Under the pieces are notes generated by a model. The model was not told where the DNA came from and made no database searches. It saw only the letters and a program-made list of their open reading frames with translations. A stretch of 64,000 nucleotides of DNA from positions 744,001 through 808,000 of the forward strand of contig NZ_JAHLNO010000019.1 of assembly GCF_018916875.1 (NCBI RefSeq), given 5' to 3'. Below are positions 48,415 through 57,974 of the stretch, in pieces. Source of the DNA: Virgibacillus proomii. GTDB lineage: Bacteria; Bacillota; Bacilli; Bacillales; Amphibacillaceae. A program made the position numbers and the translations under genes. The stretch's first letter is position 1. Each line of letters opens with the position of its first letter.

Positions 48415-48723
48415 ATGGTAGACATGTATAAACCTATTAACCAATTATGTGAAGAAGTATTTCAAATAGCTAAATCCAAAGGATGGCATGATGAGCCTAG
48501 GGAAACAGGTACTTTACTGGCTCTTATTCATAGCGAGGTATCGGAGGTATTAGAAGCTGATCGAAAAGGTGACCAGGAGAATTTTGAAGAAGAGTTGGCA
48601 GATGTTTGTATTCGTATTTTTGATTTGTGCGGTTCCAAAGATATTGATTTAGAAGACGCCATCTATACGAAGATGGAACGGAATAAGGGAAGAAGTTACA
48701 AACACGGTAGCAAGGCTTACTAG
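48415..48723 (+). CDS. MazG-like nucleotide pyrophosphohydrolase
   Basis: A 102-residue all-helical NTP pyrophosphatase. The metal-binding motifs are SEVSEVLEA and EEELADVCIRIFDL, with KMERNKGRSYKHG near the C-terminus as in phage-borne MazG-like proteins. GGAGAGGG precedes ATG 48415. It lies among phage relics and was probably phage-derived, but it looks intact. Confidence 0.85.
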   Translation: MVDMYKPINQLCEEVFQIAKSKGWHDEPRETGTLLALIHSEVSEVLEADRKGDQENFEEELADVCIRIFDLCGSKDIDLEDAIYTKMERNKGRSYKHGSKAY

Positions 48724-48831
48724 GAGGCGTTTTAGATGTTAGGTTTGAACTTCTTTTCAAGGGCTGACATTACGAATGATTAGATAGTTTCTATTGTTTC
48801 GACTAGAAGGCGAACACAAAGTATTTATTTA

Positions 48832-49275
48832 TGAGCCATTAAAAAGTATGATGTAAGACTTCATAAGTTCGGCGATTTAGACGACGAAGCAAAGCCAGAA
48901 ACGTCTGTTAACCGGTTGCCTTCATTTACGGAAATGGCTTCTTTTACGTTAAACGATGCGGGAATAGCATCCGTACTTAATCAAGAACGATATGAGCAAG
49001 CGATTGAAGACTTTGGAACACTTCCAGAGGATAAACCAGTAAAAGATGTGCCTGTAGAAAAAGACGATTTAAGCTGGATGCAAAAGATGGAAATAAGCCC
49101 ATTCACTGGTAGATTTGCAAAAACTATTGATAATGTACTGACCGTTTTAGAACACGATCCTGGACTAAAAGGTAAAATTGCTTTCGATGAATTTGCGAAC
49201 AGAGGGCTTGTACTCGGACCTCCCTTCCTTGGGATAGCAGAGATCAAAAACGGATGCCTGTCCGTGCTTTGTTGA
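48832..49275 (+). pseudogene. Fragment of a VapE/primase-type phage protein
   Basis: An open frame from about 48832 (KKYDVRLHKFGDLDDEAKPE...) through 49275. DNVLTVLEHDPGLKGKIAFD followed by EFANRGLVLG resembles the N-terminal part of virulence-associated E helicase proteins. No ribosome binding site lies before it; an ATG at 48916 is only an internal Met. The frame breaks off after LGIAEIKNGC, and the helicase domain is missing. Confidence 0.55.
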
Positions 49276-49493
49276 AAACCTCCCCCAAATGTTTAATTTA
49301 GAATGGGTTATTTTACAAAGGTGATAAATATTAAAATTCCCCGTAACCCTTATATATCAATGGTTTAAGTTATATGAATAAGTTGATTTAGCAAGCTGAA
49401 ATTTTAATGTTATAAAACTTAATAAAATTAGTCTATTTAAAATCGTTTCTAATAAGAAACGTTTTTTTCATTTAGGAAATTATATTCATTAGT

Positions 49494-49590
49494 ACATGGT
49501 GGATAACTTTTTTGAAAAGTAACTTCAGCGCTTTTGTTGCTAGTAAACTTCAAACTTCTTCCTACGATAAGTCAACAGCGGCTCCTAAAT
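49494..49590 (-). repeat. Family C fragment
   Basis: TACATGGTGGATAACTTTTT, then AACTTCAAACTTCTTCCTACG and GATAAGTCAACAGCGGCTC match, in reverse orientation, the 3' part and flank of the structured unit at 56814-57056. It runs into a family A head (CTCCTAAATTCCCGATTTG). Confidence 0.7.
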
Positions 49591-49916
49591 TCCCGATTTG
49601 TTCGAGCGATAGGACAAGGAAAGCTACGGTAGCATTGCATCGATGGAGAAAAAGCGATTTTCTTTTTCAAGGACAGAGTTGCTACGGCACCAATACACCG
49701 CACGCAGAAAAGTGCTTTCCTTTTCAAGGACAGGGGAAGCCTAGGTAGCGATACATCGCGATTTTTCAAGGGTGTCGATCACAAACACAAAGGCGTTACA
49801 GAGGACAGAGTATGTGACAGCAATACACCGCGGTTTTAAGGACGCCTCCGAACTTAGACCTTAATCTACTGTTACAAGGAAAGAGCACTCCTTGAATGAA
49901 GTTTCACTTTATCCCG
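49580..49916 (+). repeat. Long family A variant with internal units, copy 8
   Basis: It begins in the head (CTCCTAAATTCCCGATTTGTTCG) and ends at GAATGAAGTTTCACTTTAT. In between are AGGACAAGG/AGGACAGAG/AGGACAGGG-led units at about 49611, 49671, 49728 and 49802, each with ACATCGCGATTTTT- or ACACCGC-type ends. The tail hairpin is CAAGGA...TCCTTG. This is the longest variant in the window. Confidence 0.75.
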
Positions 49917-50283
49917 TTAGAAGATCTGCCGTTTGTATACCGCTAACCGCTGTTGTTTTGTTCAAAAATAAATCGTTTATATGGTAGATTGACTACATAA
50001 ATAGTGTAGAGCTGTTTCGAGATTGTTCAAGCTTTTAGGTATCATAGATTAAGTGATGCTTGTGTCACTGTAGTTAATAAACTCTACATAGTTTTTTATG
50101 TGATTATTGTAAAATTACTAAAGTAAAGGAGGCAAATGAAGTAATGAGATGGCTCCGTTAATATCGGCTCAGAATAGTAGTTGAGGAATATGAAGGATTC
50201 GTAATATTGTTTCATTTTTAAGAGCACAATAGAACCAGTAGATTATCTACATTGATTGGGCTCAAATACTGTTGATACAAGGG

Positions 50284-50298
50284 TGTAAGCGTTCTACA
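50284..50298 (+). promoter_or_regulatory. Possible cre site before the PTS regulator
   Basis: TGTAAGCGTTCTACA approximates the CcpA cre consensus (TGTAARCGYTNNCA). It lies 25 bp upstream of the start codon. A sugar operon is a likely CcpA target, but the match is imperfect. Confidence 0.45.
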
Positions 50299-50322
50299 AT
50301 TTAGTTAAGGAGGTGCTCTTAG

Positions 50323-52362
50323 TTGTTTGATCAAAGATCTTTTAGGCTTTTTAAAGAAATAATAACACATGATCAAATCACAGTCTCAGAAGTTATTCGC
50401 AAAACAGATTTATCAGAACGACAATTTTATTATGCTTTAGACAAAGTAAATAACACTTTAAAAAGTATGAATATGCCGGAAATTATAATTTCAAATCAAA
50501 ATTTTCTTGTTGATGCTAAAGTTAAAAAACTACATCATACAGGAGCACCCTTAGATATTAGTATGAATCAAATCGTTTTATCAGAGGAGGACCGCGTTTA
50601 TTTCATTTATTTATATACATTTATTCGCAAGGAAGTACTGTCTAATTACCATTATCAATTAATGATGAATGTAAGTAAGAATACAGCTTTAGCTGATGTA
50701 AAAAAAGTTAAAGAAATGTGTAATGAAAAGGATGTTGCTTTTGTCTACACCCGAATGGATGGGTATCATTTAAAAGGAGATGAACTGGCAAAAAGAAAAC
50801 TGGCTGTTTATGCGATCGATTATTTACTTACAAAACCATTAGGGAAAGAAATAATCATTCTTACATTAAAATCTTGGAAACAGGAACACTATTATCAAGA
50901 AACAAAGCAAATAATTAACAACTTTCTAACGAAACATTCCATACATTTAGTAAAGACGCGTAAAACGGAAATGATACTACATCTTACGTTTATGAGGGTA
51001 AGAAAAAAACAAGTTCTGCTTGCGTTTAGTGATTATGAAAAACAATTGTTAAAAAGTCAACAGTTATTTGTACCAGCTAAAAGGCTCTGTCAGCAATTAT
51101 TCCAGGATACAGACAACAATGAATGCTATTATGTCTTATTGCAATTGATAATAGCTCTTGAGGAAGTAAGCTTTGTGGAAAATCCTTATTTACGAAATTT
51201 GACAATAGAAATCATTGAAGCATTTGAGAAAAACACATTATTACCAATAGAGAATAAAGAATATTTACAACAAAGCTTATATAACCATCTTGTTCCAGCG
51301 TTTTTCAGAATTGCATTTGAAATTCCACTTGTTAATCCCTTAACAATACAAATTAAATCGAAGTATGTAGACTTATTTCAGTTTGTGAAACATTCATTGG
51401 CACCTTTATCAAAGTGGACGGGAAAGCCGATTAGTGATGAGGAAATTGGTTATTTTACACTTCATTTCGGCGGTTATCTGGAGGGAGAAAGAAGAACGAA
51501 TTCACCTGAAATTCGTGCTTTAATTGTTTGTTCAAATGGTGTTAGTTCTTCGATCATGCTAAGAGCACAATTAAAAGAAATGTTTCCGACTATCAAGTTT
51601 TCAAGGGTACACACAGTAGAACAAATAAAAACGATTCCATCGACAAATTATGATTTGATTTTTTCTACGGTTGCTTTGGAATTAGCAAAGCCTGTTTACC
51701 ATGTAAAGCCATTACTTACTAAAATTGAAAAAAATTACCTAATTGAATCCGTCATTTCTCAATTTCCTTCTTTGAATAATAATGATTTTTCAATCGACCA
51801 ATTAATGGAAATTATTGATAAATATGCGGATATTAAAGACGAAAAAAAACTATTTTCTGAACTTGTCAATGTCATTTATTTGAATAACACCGATGTAGGA
51901 GGGTATAAGCCAATGCTTTCAGATTTACTAACAGAGGATATGATTCAATTTACAGAAGAAAAGCTACAATGGCGGGATGCTATCACACTCGCTGCACAGC
52001 CGTTGCTTAAAACAAATAAAATAAAACAGGAATATATTGAGGCGATGAATAAAAAAGTGGAAGAAGTAGGAACTTATATTCATGTAGGAAATGGAATTGC
52101 TATTCCCCATGCGAGACCTGAGGAAGGTGTTATTAACTTAGGAATGTCATTTTTAAGAACAAAGACTCCTGTAAAGTTATTGGGTAAAGAAGAACATCAA
52201 ATAGATATTTTTATTTGCTTAGCAGCGATTGATAATGAAGCACATCTTAAGGCTTTATCTCATTTGACAAAACTTCTTGCTGATAAACCAACGCTTAAAG
52301 CATTGAAAGAAGCAGAAACATCAAAAGAGATTATCAAATTAATTAAAGGAGATGAAGAATAA
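50323..52362 (+). CDS. BglG/MtlR-type PTS-regulated activator with EIIB and EIIA domains
   Basis: A 679-residue multidomain regulator: N-terminal helix-turn-helix (about 10-60), two PTS regulation domains (about 180-400), a GatB-like EIIB domain with Cys403 in IVCSNGVSSS, and a C-terminal EIIA (mannitol/fructose type) with His596 in AIPHARPEEG. The EIIA domain may also act as phosphate donor for the EIIB and EIIC encoded downstream, which have no other EIIA. The start is TTG 50323, with AAGGAGG at 50307-50313. It overlaps the EIIB gene by one base. It is the probable activator of this operon. Confidence 0.93.
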   Translation: MFDQRSFRLFKEIITHDQITVSEVIRKTDLSERQFYYALDKVNNTLKSMNMPEIIISNQNFLVDAKVKKLHHTGAPLDISMNQIVLSEEDRVYFIYLYTFIRKEVLSNYHYQLMMNVSKNTALADVKKVKEMCNEKDVAFVYTRMDGYHLKGDELAKRKLAVYAIDYLLTKPLGKEIIILTLKSWKQEHYYQETKQIINNFLTKHSIHLVKTRKTEMILHLTFMRVRKKQVLLAFSDYEKQLLKSQQLFVPAKRLCQQLFQDTDNNECYYVLLQLIIALEEVSFVENPYLRNLTIEIIEAFEKNTLLPIENKEYLQQSLYNHLVPAFFRIAFEIPLVNPLTIQIKSKYVDLFQFVKHSLAPLSKWTGKPISDEEIGYFTLHFGGYLEGERRTNSPEIRALIVCSNGVSSSIMLRAQLKEMFPTIKFSRVHTVEQIKTIPSTNYDLIFSTVALELAKPVYHVKPLLTKIEKNYLIESVISQFPSLNNNDFSIDQLMEIIDKYADIKDEKKLFSELVNVIYLNNTDVGGYKPMLSDLLTEDMIQFTEEKLQWRDAITLAAQPLLKTNKIKQEYIEAMNKKVEEVGTYIHVGNGIAIPHARPEEGVINLGMSFLRTKTPVKLLGKEEHQIDIFICLAAIDNEAHLKALSHLTKLLADKPTLKALKEAETSKEIIKLIKGDEE

Positions 52363-52643
52363 TGAAATTTTTAGCAGTTTGTGGATCAGGTTTAGGTACA
52401 AGCTTTATGGTTGAGATGAATATTAAACAGATTTTACAGGAATTAGGTGTGACTGGGGTGGAGGTATCTCATTCTGATTTAAGTTCAGCTACCCCAGGAG
52501 ATGCAGATGTCTATTTTTTAGCGAAAGATATTGCTGAAGGTGGATCACATCTAGGTGAGGTAATTGTATTAGATAACATTATTGATATGGACGAGTTAAG
52601 GGAAAAAGTTACAAAGTTAGTAAAAGACAAAAATTTAATTTAA
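52362..52643 (+). CDS. ulaB: PTS EIIB, ascorbate type
   Basis: A 93-residue soluble EIIB with phospho-acceptor Cys7 in LAVCGSGLGTS, the P-loop of the ascorbate/galactitol EIIB family. The start ATG 52362 overlaps the previous stop (TAATG). It takes phosphate from an EIIA and passes it to sugar crossing EIIC. Ascorbate as substrate rests on family resemblance only. Confidence 0.9.
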   Translation: MKFLAVCGSGLGTSFMVEMNIKQILQELGVTGVEVSHSDLSSATPGDADVYFLAKDIAEGGSHLGEVIVLDNIIDMDELREKVTKLVKDKNLI

Positions 52644-52679
52644 TTATATAAGAATGTGTTTAAAAAGGAGTTAAAAGAC

Positions 52680-52890
52680 CTGATGTAGGCGCAACCACCC
52701 TTGAAAAATCGCGATGTGCCGCGGTTAAGATTTTTTTAGTGTCGACACTAACATCCTGTGTGTCGAAGTTGGAGATTGCTTAGTTTGGCGAGCTGAATAT
52801 ATGTATTTTGAAACATGAGTTACCGGAAATTAGGCAATAAAGGAAACTTGGCTAACCGGAGTGCGGACATCGCTTAGTTGCACTTATACT
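52680..52890 (+). repeat. Family E repeat, copy 2, inside the PTS operon
   Basis: It shares AAAAATCGCGATGTG, ACATCCTGTGTGTCGAAGTT and GCTTAGTTGCACTTATAC with 39180-39447 and 29955-30015. It sits between the EIIB and EIIC genes, widening a spacing that is normally tens of bases to 385 bp. Confidence 0.65.
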
Positions 52891-53028
52891 TTGGACATTA
52901 CAATTTCTACTTTGTCGTTTAACTTCAGTAATAAAATTTTATGTGTTCTAACGTACAAAGAAATTCAATGGATCATTTTTAACATACTTTTTGAATGTTT
53001 TTCGATAAATAACGAAAGGATGGTTTCT

Positions 53029-54390
53029 ATGAATAATTTCTTAAGTGTATTAGTTGATATTTTAAGTCAGCCTGCTATTTTGGTTGCTGCAATTGCGTTA
53101 ATCGGTCTATTAGCACAAAAGAAAAATGCATCCGATATCATGAAGGGAACAATTAAAACGTTTGTAGGTTTTATTGTCATTGCAGCAGGTGCAGGAATTT
53201 TGGAGAAAGCTTTAACTCCATTTGGTGCAATGTTCCAAGAAGCGTTTCATGTATCAGGGGTAGTGCCAAACAACGAAGCCATTGTTGCCTTAGCTCTTAC
53301 AGAATACGGAACAAATACTGCGTTAATTATGTTTTTGGGTATGATTGTCAACATATTAATCGCTCGGTTTACAAGATATAAGTATATATTTTTAACAGGT
53401 CATCATACACTTTATCTGGCTTGTATGTTTGCTGTTATTATGGCGGTAGCAGGATTCGATACAGTGCCATTAATTATAGCAGGTGCTGTCGCTTTAGGAA
53501 TAGTAATGACGCTATCACCAGCAATCGTTCAGCCGTTTATGAGACAGCTTACTGGAAATGATAATGTGGCTCTTGGACATTTTAGTGCAGTAGGCTATGC
53601 GATAAGTGGATTAACTGGAAAAATATTCAAGAACAGCAGAGAAAATTCAACGGAAAATATCAATTTTCCAAAAGGACTTGGCTTTTTACGTGATAGTACG
53701 GTGAGTATTGCTTTAACAATGATCGTGATGTATGTAATTGTCGCTTTATTTGCAGGTGCTTCATTTATTGAAGCAGAACTAAGTGAAGGAACGAACTATT
53801 TGGTTTTCTCTCTGATTCAAGGCGGTAGCTTTGCAGCTGGTGTATTTATTATCTTATCTGGTGTCCGTTTAGTATTAGCAGAAATTGTACCAGCGTTTAA
53901 AGGGATTTCAACAAAGCTTGTGCCTAATGCTAAACCGGCACTTGATGTTCCAATTATTTATCCGTATGCACCAAATGCTGTTTTAATTGGATTTTTCAGC
54001 AGTTTTATTGGCGGAGTTTTTAGTATGGTAATTATGTTCGTCACGGGAACGACGATTATTCTTCCTGGAGTAGTGCCTCATTTCTTTACTGGAGCAGCCG
54101 CTGGAGTTCTAGGCAATACAACAGGCGGGATAAAAGGAGCCGTTGCCGGATCGTTTGTCAATGGAATTATCATTTCGTTTTTACCAGTATTTTTATTACC
54201 GGTATTAGGAGAGTTAGGATTTGCTAATACAACATTTTCTGATGCTGACTTTGGCGTTTCGGGTATCTTTTTCGGCTCGCTGGCAAACTATGTAGGACCA
54301 GTTGCCATTGTTATTAGCTTAATTGTTATTCTTGGCTTAATGTTAATCCCATTTGGCAACAAAAAAAGCTCTACAGAAAATGCTAACTAA
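53029..54390 (+). CDS. ulaA: PTS EIIC, ascorbate type (UlaA/SgaT family)
   Basis: A 453-residue membrane permease with 10 or more hydrophobic spans. The family pattern VLVDILSQPAILVAAIALIG at the start and GHHTLYLACMFAVIM, then FSAVGYAISG in the middle are typical of UlaA. GAAAGGA precedes ATG 53029 (residues upstream to 52861 are repeat sequence). It lacks EIIA and EIIB domains, so it works with the small EIIB and the regulator's EIIA domain. Confidence 0.92.
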   Translation: MNNFLSVLVDILSQPAILVAAIALIGLLAQKKNASDIMKGTIKTFVGFIVIAAGAGILEKALTPFGAMFQEAFHVSGVVPNNEAIVALALTEYGTNTALIMFLGMIVNILIARFTRYKYIFLTGHHTLYLACMFAVIMAVAGFDTVPLIIAGAVALGIVMTLSPAIVQPFMRQLTGNDNVALGHFSAVGYAISGLTGKIFKNSRENSTENINFPKGLGFLRDSTVSIALTMIVMYVIVALFAGASFIEAELSEGTNYLVFSLIQGGSFAAGVFIILSGVRLVLAEIVPAFKGISTKLVPNAKPALDVPIIYPYAPNAVLIGFFSSFIGGVFSMVIMFVTGTTIILPGVVPHFFTGAAAGVLGNTTGGIKGAVAGSFVNGIIISFLPVFLLPVLGELGFANTTFSDADFGVSGIFFGSLANYVGPVAIVISLIVILGLMLIPFGNKKSSTENAN

Positions 54391-54430
54391 TTACACGCCT
54401 TTCTATTAAAAACAATATGGAGGAATTATG

Positions 54431-56431
54431 ATGAATAAAGAAACAAAAAACATTGCAGACTTATCGATTAACACCATTCGTACGCTAACGATAGATAGTG
54501 TTGAAAAAGCTCAGCACGGGCATCCTGGTATGCCAATGGGTGCAGCTCCGATGGCATATAGCCTCTGGAAAAATATAATGAATATCAATCCGAAAAATCC
54601 GGAATGGTTTAACAGAGATAGATTTGTATTAGCTGCTGGACATGGTTCCATGCTTCAATATTGTTTACTGCATCTTGCCGGGTTTGATTTATCTTTAGAT
54701 GAACTAAAAAACTTTAGACAGTTAGGAAGTAAGACTCCGGGACATCCGGAGTACGGGTTTACACCAGGAGTTGAATTAACAACAGGTCCTCTTGGACAAG
54801 GAATACCGGGAAGTGTCGGGTTAGCACTTGCAGAAAGACATCTTGCTGAAACTTATAATCGAGAAGGATTTCCAGTTATTGATCACTATACGTATGCAAT
54901 TTGCGGTGATGGTGATTTGATGGAAGGTGTCTCCTATGAAGCAGCATCACTGGCTGGACATTTAAAACTTGGTCGTTTAATCATATTATATGATTCAAAT
55001 GACATCAGTTTAGACGGAGAATTGGCCCTTTCTTTTTCAGAAGACATTAAACAGCGTTTTGAGTCTTGTGGATGGCAATACTTATTTGTGAAAGATGGTA
55101 ATGATATAGAAGCAATCGAAAAAGCAATCAATGAAGCGAAAGAAGATGAAACTCATCCAACGATAATTGAAATTAAAACGGTCATCGGTTATGGTGCACC
55201 TACGATTCAAGGAAAAAGTGATGCACATAGTGATCCAATTGGCACAGAAGAAATTAAACGTGCAAAAGCCTTTTATAAATGGAATTACGAAGAAGACTTT
55301 TATGTGCCAGAAGAAGTATATGACGACTTTAGTATTATTAAAGAAAATGGCGCTAAAAAAGAACAAGAATGGAATCAGCTTTTGGAGCGCTATGCAAATG
55401 AATATCCAGAGCTTGCAAATGAATTAAAACGAGTTATTGCTGGAGAGCTTCCAGAAGGTTGGGATCAGAAATTACCAACATTTGAAGTGGGAGAGTCCAT
55501 AGCAACTCGGGCTTCAGCTAGTAAAGTCTTACAAGCATTAGCAAATAATATACCTGAGCTTGTAGGCGGCTCTGCTGACCTGGATGCATCTACTAAAACG
55601 AGGCTAACAGCATTTGCTAATTTAACAAAGGAAGATTATGCTGGCAGAAATATTTCCTTTGGGGTACGCGAATTTGCAATGGGTGGCATTGCAAATGGGA
55701 TGGCTTTACATCATCTAAGACCATTTGTAAGTACATTCTTTGTGTTTTCAGATTATCTACGTCCGGCCATTCGATTATCTGCTTTAATGGAGCTGCCTGT
55801 TACGTATGTCTTTACTCATGATAGTGTGGCAGTCGGTCAAGATGGTCCTACTCATCAGCCTGTCGAGCATTTGGCAGCCTTTCGTGCTATGCCTAATCTT
55901 ACCGTATTACGTCCGGCAGATGCGAATGAGACAAAAGAAGCTTGGAAAATTGCTGTGTCACAAAAAAATCAGCCAACGATGCTTGTGTTAGGAAGACAAA
56001 ATTTGCCTACGCTAGCTGAAACAGCAGAAAAAGCGCAAGAAGGCGTAATAAGAGGAGCATATATTGTTTCAGAAGCAGAAACAACTCCTGTAGGCATTTT
56101 AATTGCTGCGGGATCTGAAGTTTCTTTAGCACTTCAAGCACAGAAAAAATTAGCGGAGGAAGGAACTTATGTCCACGTTGTAAGCATGCCATCTTGGGAT
56201 TTATTTGATAAGCAGCCGCTCGATTATAAAGAGCAGGTTCTTCCGAAAGAATTAGATAAGCGTTTATCCATTGAAATGGGATCTAAAGTTGGTTGGCGAG
56301 AGTATGTCGGCACTAATGGTGCAGTTATGAGCATTGATTCATTTGGCGTTTCAGGCCCGGGGGATAAAGTGATTAAAAAGTTTGGCTTTACAGTAGAAAA
56401 TGTTGTAAAGAATTTCAAGGATCTACTATAG
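54431..56431 (+). CDS. tkt: Transketolase
   Basis: Full-length thiamine-diphosphate enzyme of 666-667 residues that moves two-carbon units between sugar phosphates. The N-terminal TPP domain has [16 protein letters not shown] and [20 protein letters not shown], followed by the transketolase motif [17 protein letters not shown] and the [20 protein letters not shown] segment. The start is ATG 54428 or 54431; spacing to GGAGG (54419-54423) favours 54431. It follows the PTS permease by 40 bp and ends at a terminator, so it is part of the sugar operon. It suggests the incoming sugar ends as a pentose phosphate. Confidence 0.95.
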   Translation: MNKETKNIADLSINTIRTLTIDSVEKAQHGHPGMPMGAAPMAYSLWKNIMNINPKNPEWFNRDRFVLAAGHGSMLQYCLLHLAGFDLSLDELKNFRQLGSKTPGHPEYGFTPGVELTTGPLGQGIPGSVGLALAERHLAETYNREGFPVIDHYTYAICGDGDLMEGVSYEAASLAGHLKLGRLIILYDSNDISLDGELALSFSEDIKQRFESCGWQYLFVKDGNDIEAIEKAINEAKEDETHPTIIEIKTVIGYGAPTIQGKSDAHSDPIGTEEIKRAKAFYKWNYEEDFYVPEEVYDDFSIIKENGAKKEQEWNQLLERYANEYPELANELKRVIAGELPEGWDQKLPTFEVGESIATRASASKVLQALANNIPELVGGSADLDASTKTRLTAFANLTKEDYAGRNISFGVREFAMGGIANGMALHHLRPFVSTFFVFSDYLRPAIRLSALMELPVTYVFTHDSVAVGQDGPTHQPVEHLAAFRAMPNLTVLRPADANETKEAWKIAVSQKNQPTMLVLGRQNLPTLAETAEKAQEGVIRGAYIVSEAETTPVGILIAAGSEVSLALQAQKKLAEEGTYVHVVSMPSWDLFDKQPLDYKEQVLPKELDKRLSIEMGSKVGWREYVGTNGAVMSIDSFGVSGPGDKVIKKFGFTVENVVKNFKDLL

Positions 56432-56451
56432 AAAGTAGTAAATAAAAAAAT

Positions 56452-56492
56452 GGGTGTTCCAAAGTTTAAAATTCTTTGGTCACCCTTTTTTG
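56452..56492 (+). terminator. Terminator after transketolase
   Basis: GGGTG..CCAAAG and CTTTGG.CACCC form the stem, followed by TTTTTTG. A family B repeat begins directly behind it. Confidence 0.85.
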
Positions 56493-56493
56493 T

Positions 56494-56581
56494 ACTATAC
56501 AAAAGTATAAAACTTTATGGTTTATATAAGAAAAACTATAGCTTTCGCCATAAAGACTTAGCGATAAGCCAAGTTTTTCTA
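56494..56581 (+). repeat. Family B repeat, copy 4
   Basis: ACTATACAAAAGTATAAAAC to GTTTTTCTA. It has the same two-hairpin layout as the copy at 67-156, with a small deletion in the first hairpin. Confidence 0.85.
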
Positions 56582-56610
56582 ATGTTATACATCGCTAGAC
56601 AAGTGCTGGA

Positions 56611-57024
56611 AGCTAGACTCAAAAGCGTCATGTGCTCGTTAAGCGCCGTACAAACTGGAGAACTTCTGACGAGATAAAGGAAACATGCCCCTGCAACAGG
56701 GGTATGCCGACGGTGGGCGGTAAGCCCGCTTTTAGTCGGCCTTCCTTTTGATTCGAGCCGATGTTGACTTATCGTAGGAAGAAGCTCGAAGTTTGCTAGG
56801 CGTTGAGCACATAAGCTAGACTCAAAAGCGTCATGTGCTCGTTAAGCGCCGTACAAACTGGAGAACTTCTGACGAGATAAAGGAAACATGCCCCTGCAAC
56901 AGGGGTATGCCGACGGTGGGTGGTAAGCCCGCTTTTAGTCGGCCTTCCTTTTGATTCGAGCCGATGTTGACTTATCGTAGGAAGGAGTTCGAAGTTTGCT
57001 AGGCGTTGAGCACATAAGCTAGAC
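56611..57024 (+). repeat. Family C structured element, tandem pair of 203-bp units
   Basis: Units start at 56611 and 56814, and a third AGCTAGAC closes at 57017-57024. The two units differ at only a few bases. Each has imperfect terminal arms (TGTGCTC...GAGCACA) and two strong internal hairpins, CATGCCCCTG/CAGGGGTATG and CCGAC..GGGC/GCCC..GTCGG. No reading frame is present. It is GC-richer than its surroundings. Confidence 0.88.
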
Positions 57025-57081
57025 GAAGATATTTTTCAAAAAAGTTATCCACCATGTACGAACGGATATAAGTTCCTAAAC

Positions 57082-57130
57082 AAAATAACAGTCCCACAGG
57101 ATTTTTGTTATCCTGTGGGACTGTTATTTT
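57082..57130. terminator. Bidirectional terminator before the YdjM-like gene end
   Basis: Perfect arms at 57082-57102 (AAAATAACAGTCCCACAGGA) and 57110-57130, with T and A runs at the ends. It serves the leftward YdjM-like gene and possibly rightward transcription. Confidence 0.9.
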
Positions 57131-57237
57131 GGATGTTCTCTACTATGAATATGTGCAAAAAGTTTTGTAAAATGATGTGCATTTGACTTTTTAGCCTTTT
57201 AACAAAACGATAAATGAAGCTGGTAAAACAGATATGA

Positions 57238-57864
57238 CTATACCTCTTTATTCCAAAAAGGTAAAAATAGTTTTATGCCTCGTCTATTAAAAGGAATAAA
57301 TTTGCTGTCTGCGATTAGATGGCTAATATAGCCGATTACACAAGTATAATAGGCACCTTCAATCCCTACAGATTGTTGGAATTGGAAGGCAATATAACCA
57401 AAGAAAATAAGACCGATGATGGAGTGTGTATAAGTGCGGTGAGGGACAAAAGAAGCGATAATGATATAAATTCCCACAAGGCTAAGCCAAACCTCATCGA
57501 ATGAAACTCCCGCTGCTAATACACCCATTCCGGTAATGGTTAACATATGCTTTCGTTTAATGGATAGAGATAAGGAGAGTAAAGCGAATCCAATACCGAT
57601 TCCTATCCACCCCCGATAATCGACTTCTTTATATAAACTATAGATGATAAGCAAGATACCGACTATTTGAGTGACCGTTCGTAAAATTTTATGGGATAGG
57701 GTTATTTTCCCCCGTAATTTGCCATCAATATCTAAATCAGGAATTAAAGCTGATGTCGCACCTAAACTAATCAGTAAAACAGTTTCTGATGGAGAGCTTT
57801 GTAAATTGTTTGCGACAATAAATCCGGTTACTGTACCAATTGCTGCGTGCACTGTTCCATTCAT
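57238..57864 (-). CDS. YdjM/DUF457-family membrane metal-dependent hydrolase
   Basis: A 208-residue membrane protein. The motifs of the LexA-regulated YdjM family are visible: MNGTVHAAIG, then ALIPDLDID, then VPHRTYTHSIIG and ISHLIADSK, giving the His/Asp set thought to bind metal. Four to five membrane spans lie between. The start is ATG 57864 with AAGGGG at the correct distance; a GTG at 57873 is too near the ribosome binding site. The enzymatic activity is not known for the family. Confidence 0.85.
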   Translation of the reverse strand: MNGTVHAAIGTVTGFIVANNLQSSPSETVLLISLGATSALIPDLDIDGKLRGKITLSHKILRTVTQIVGILLIIYSLYKEVDYRGWIGIGIGFALLSLSLSIKRKHMLTITGMGVLAAGVSFDEVWLSLVGIYIIIASFVPHRTYTHSIIGLIFFGYIAFQFQQSVGIEGAYYTCVIGYISHLIADSKFIPFNRRGIKLFLPFWNKEV

Positions 57865-57974
57865 TACGGACACCCCTTGATCTAAAGAGAATATGTCTTA
57901 GCTATTAAAAATTAGCTAGTACCCCTATTTTACAGCAAAATAGAGTTCTGTTTAACAAAAACGTACTAAGCTCT

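Larger units (their letters stand above)
49276..50322. other. Gene-free region with composite repeats
   Basis: About 1 kb without a supported gene. It contains a family C fragment (49494-49590), a long family A variant (49580-49916), and the leader of the PTS regulator. Confidence 0.5.

Noticed and set aside
49512-49748. Frames on both strands in the 49.5-49.8 kb region
   Set aside because: They coincide with the unit array of a long family A variant and lack start signals.
56611-57024. Family C as a group II intron remnant
   Set aside because: I could not find a domain V-like hairpin with the AGC/CGT catalytic triad or a reverse transcriptase frame, so the class is left open.
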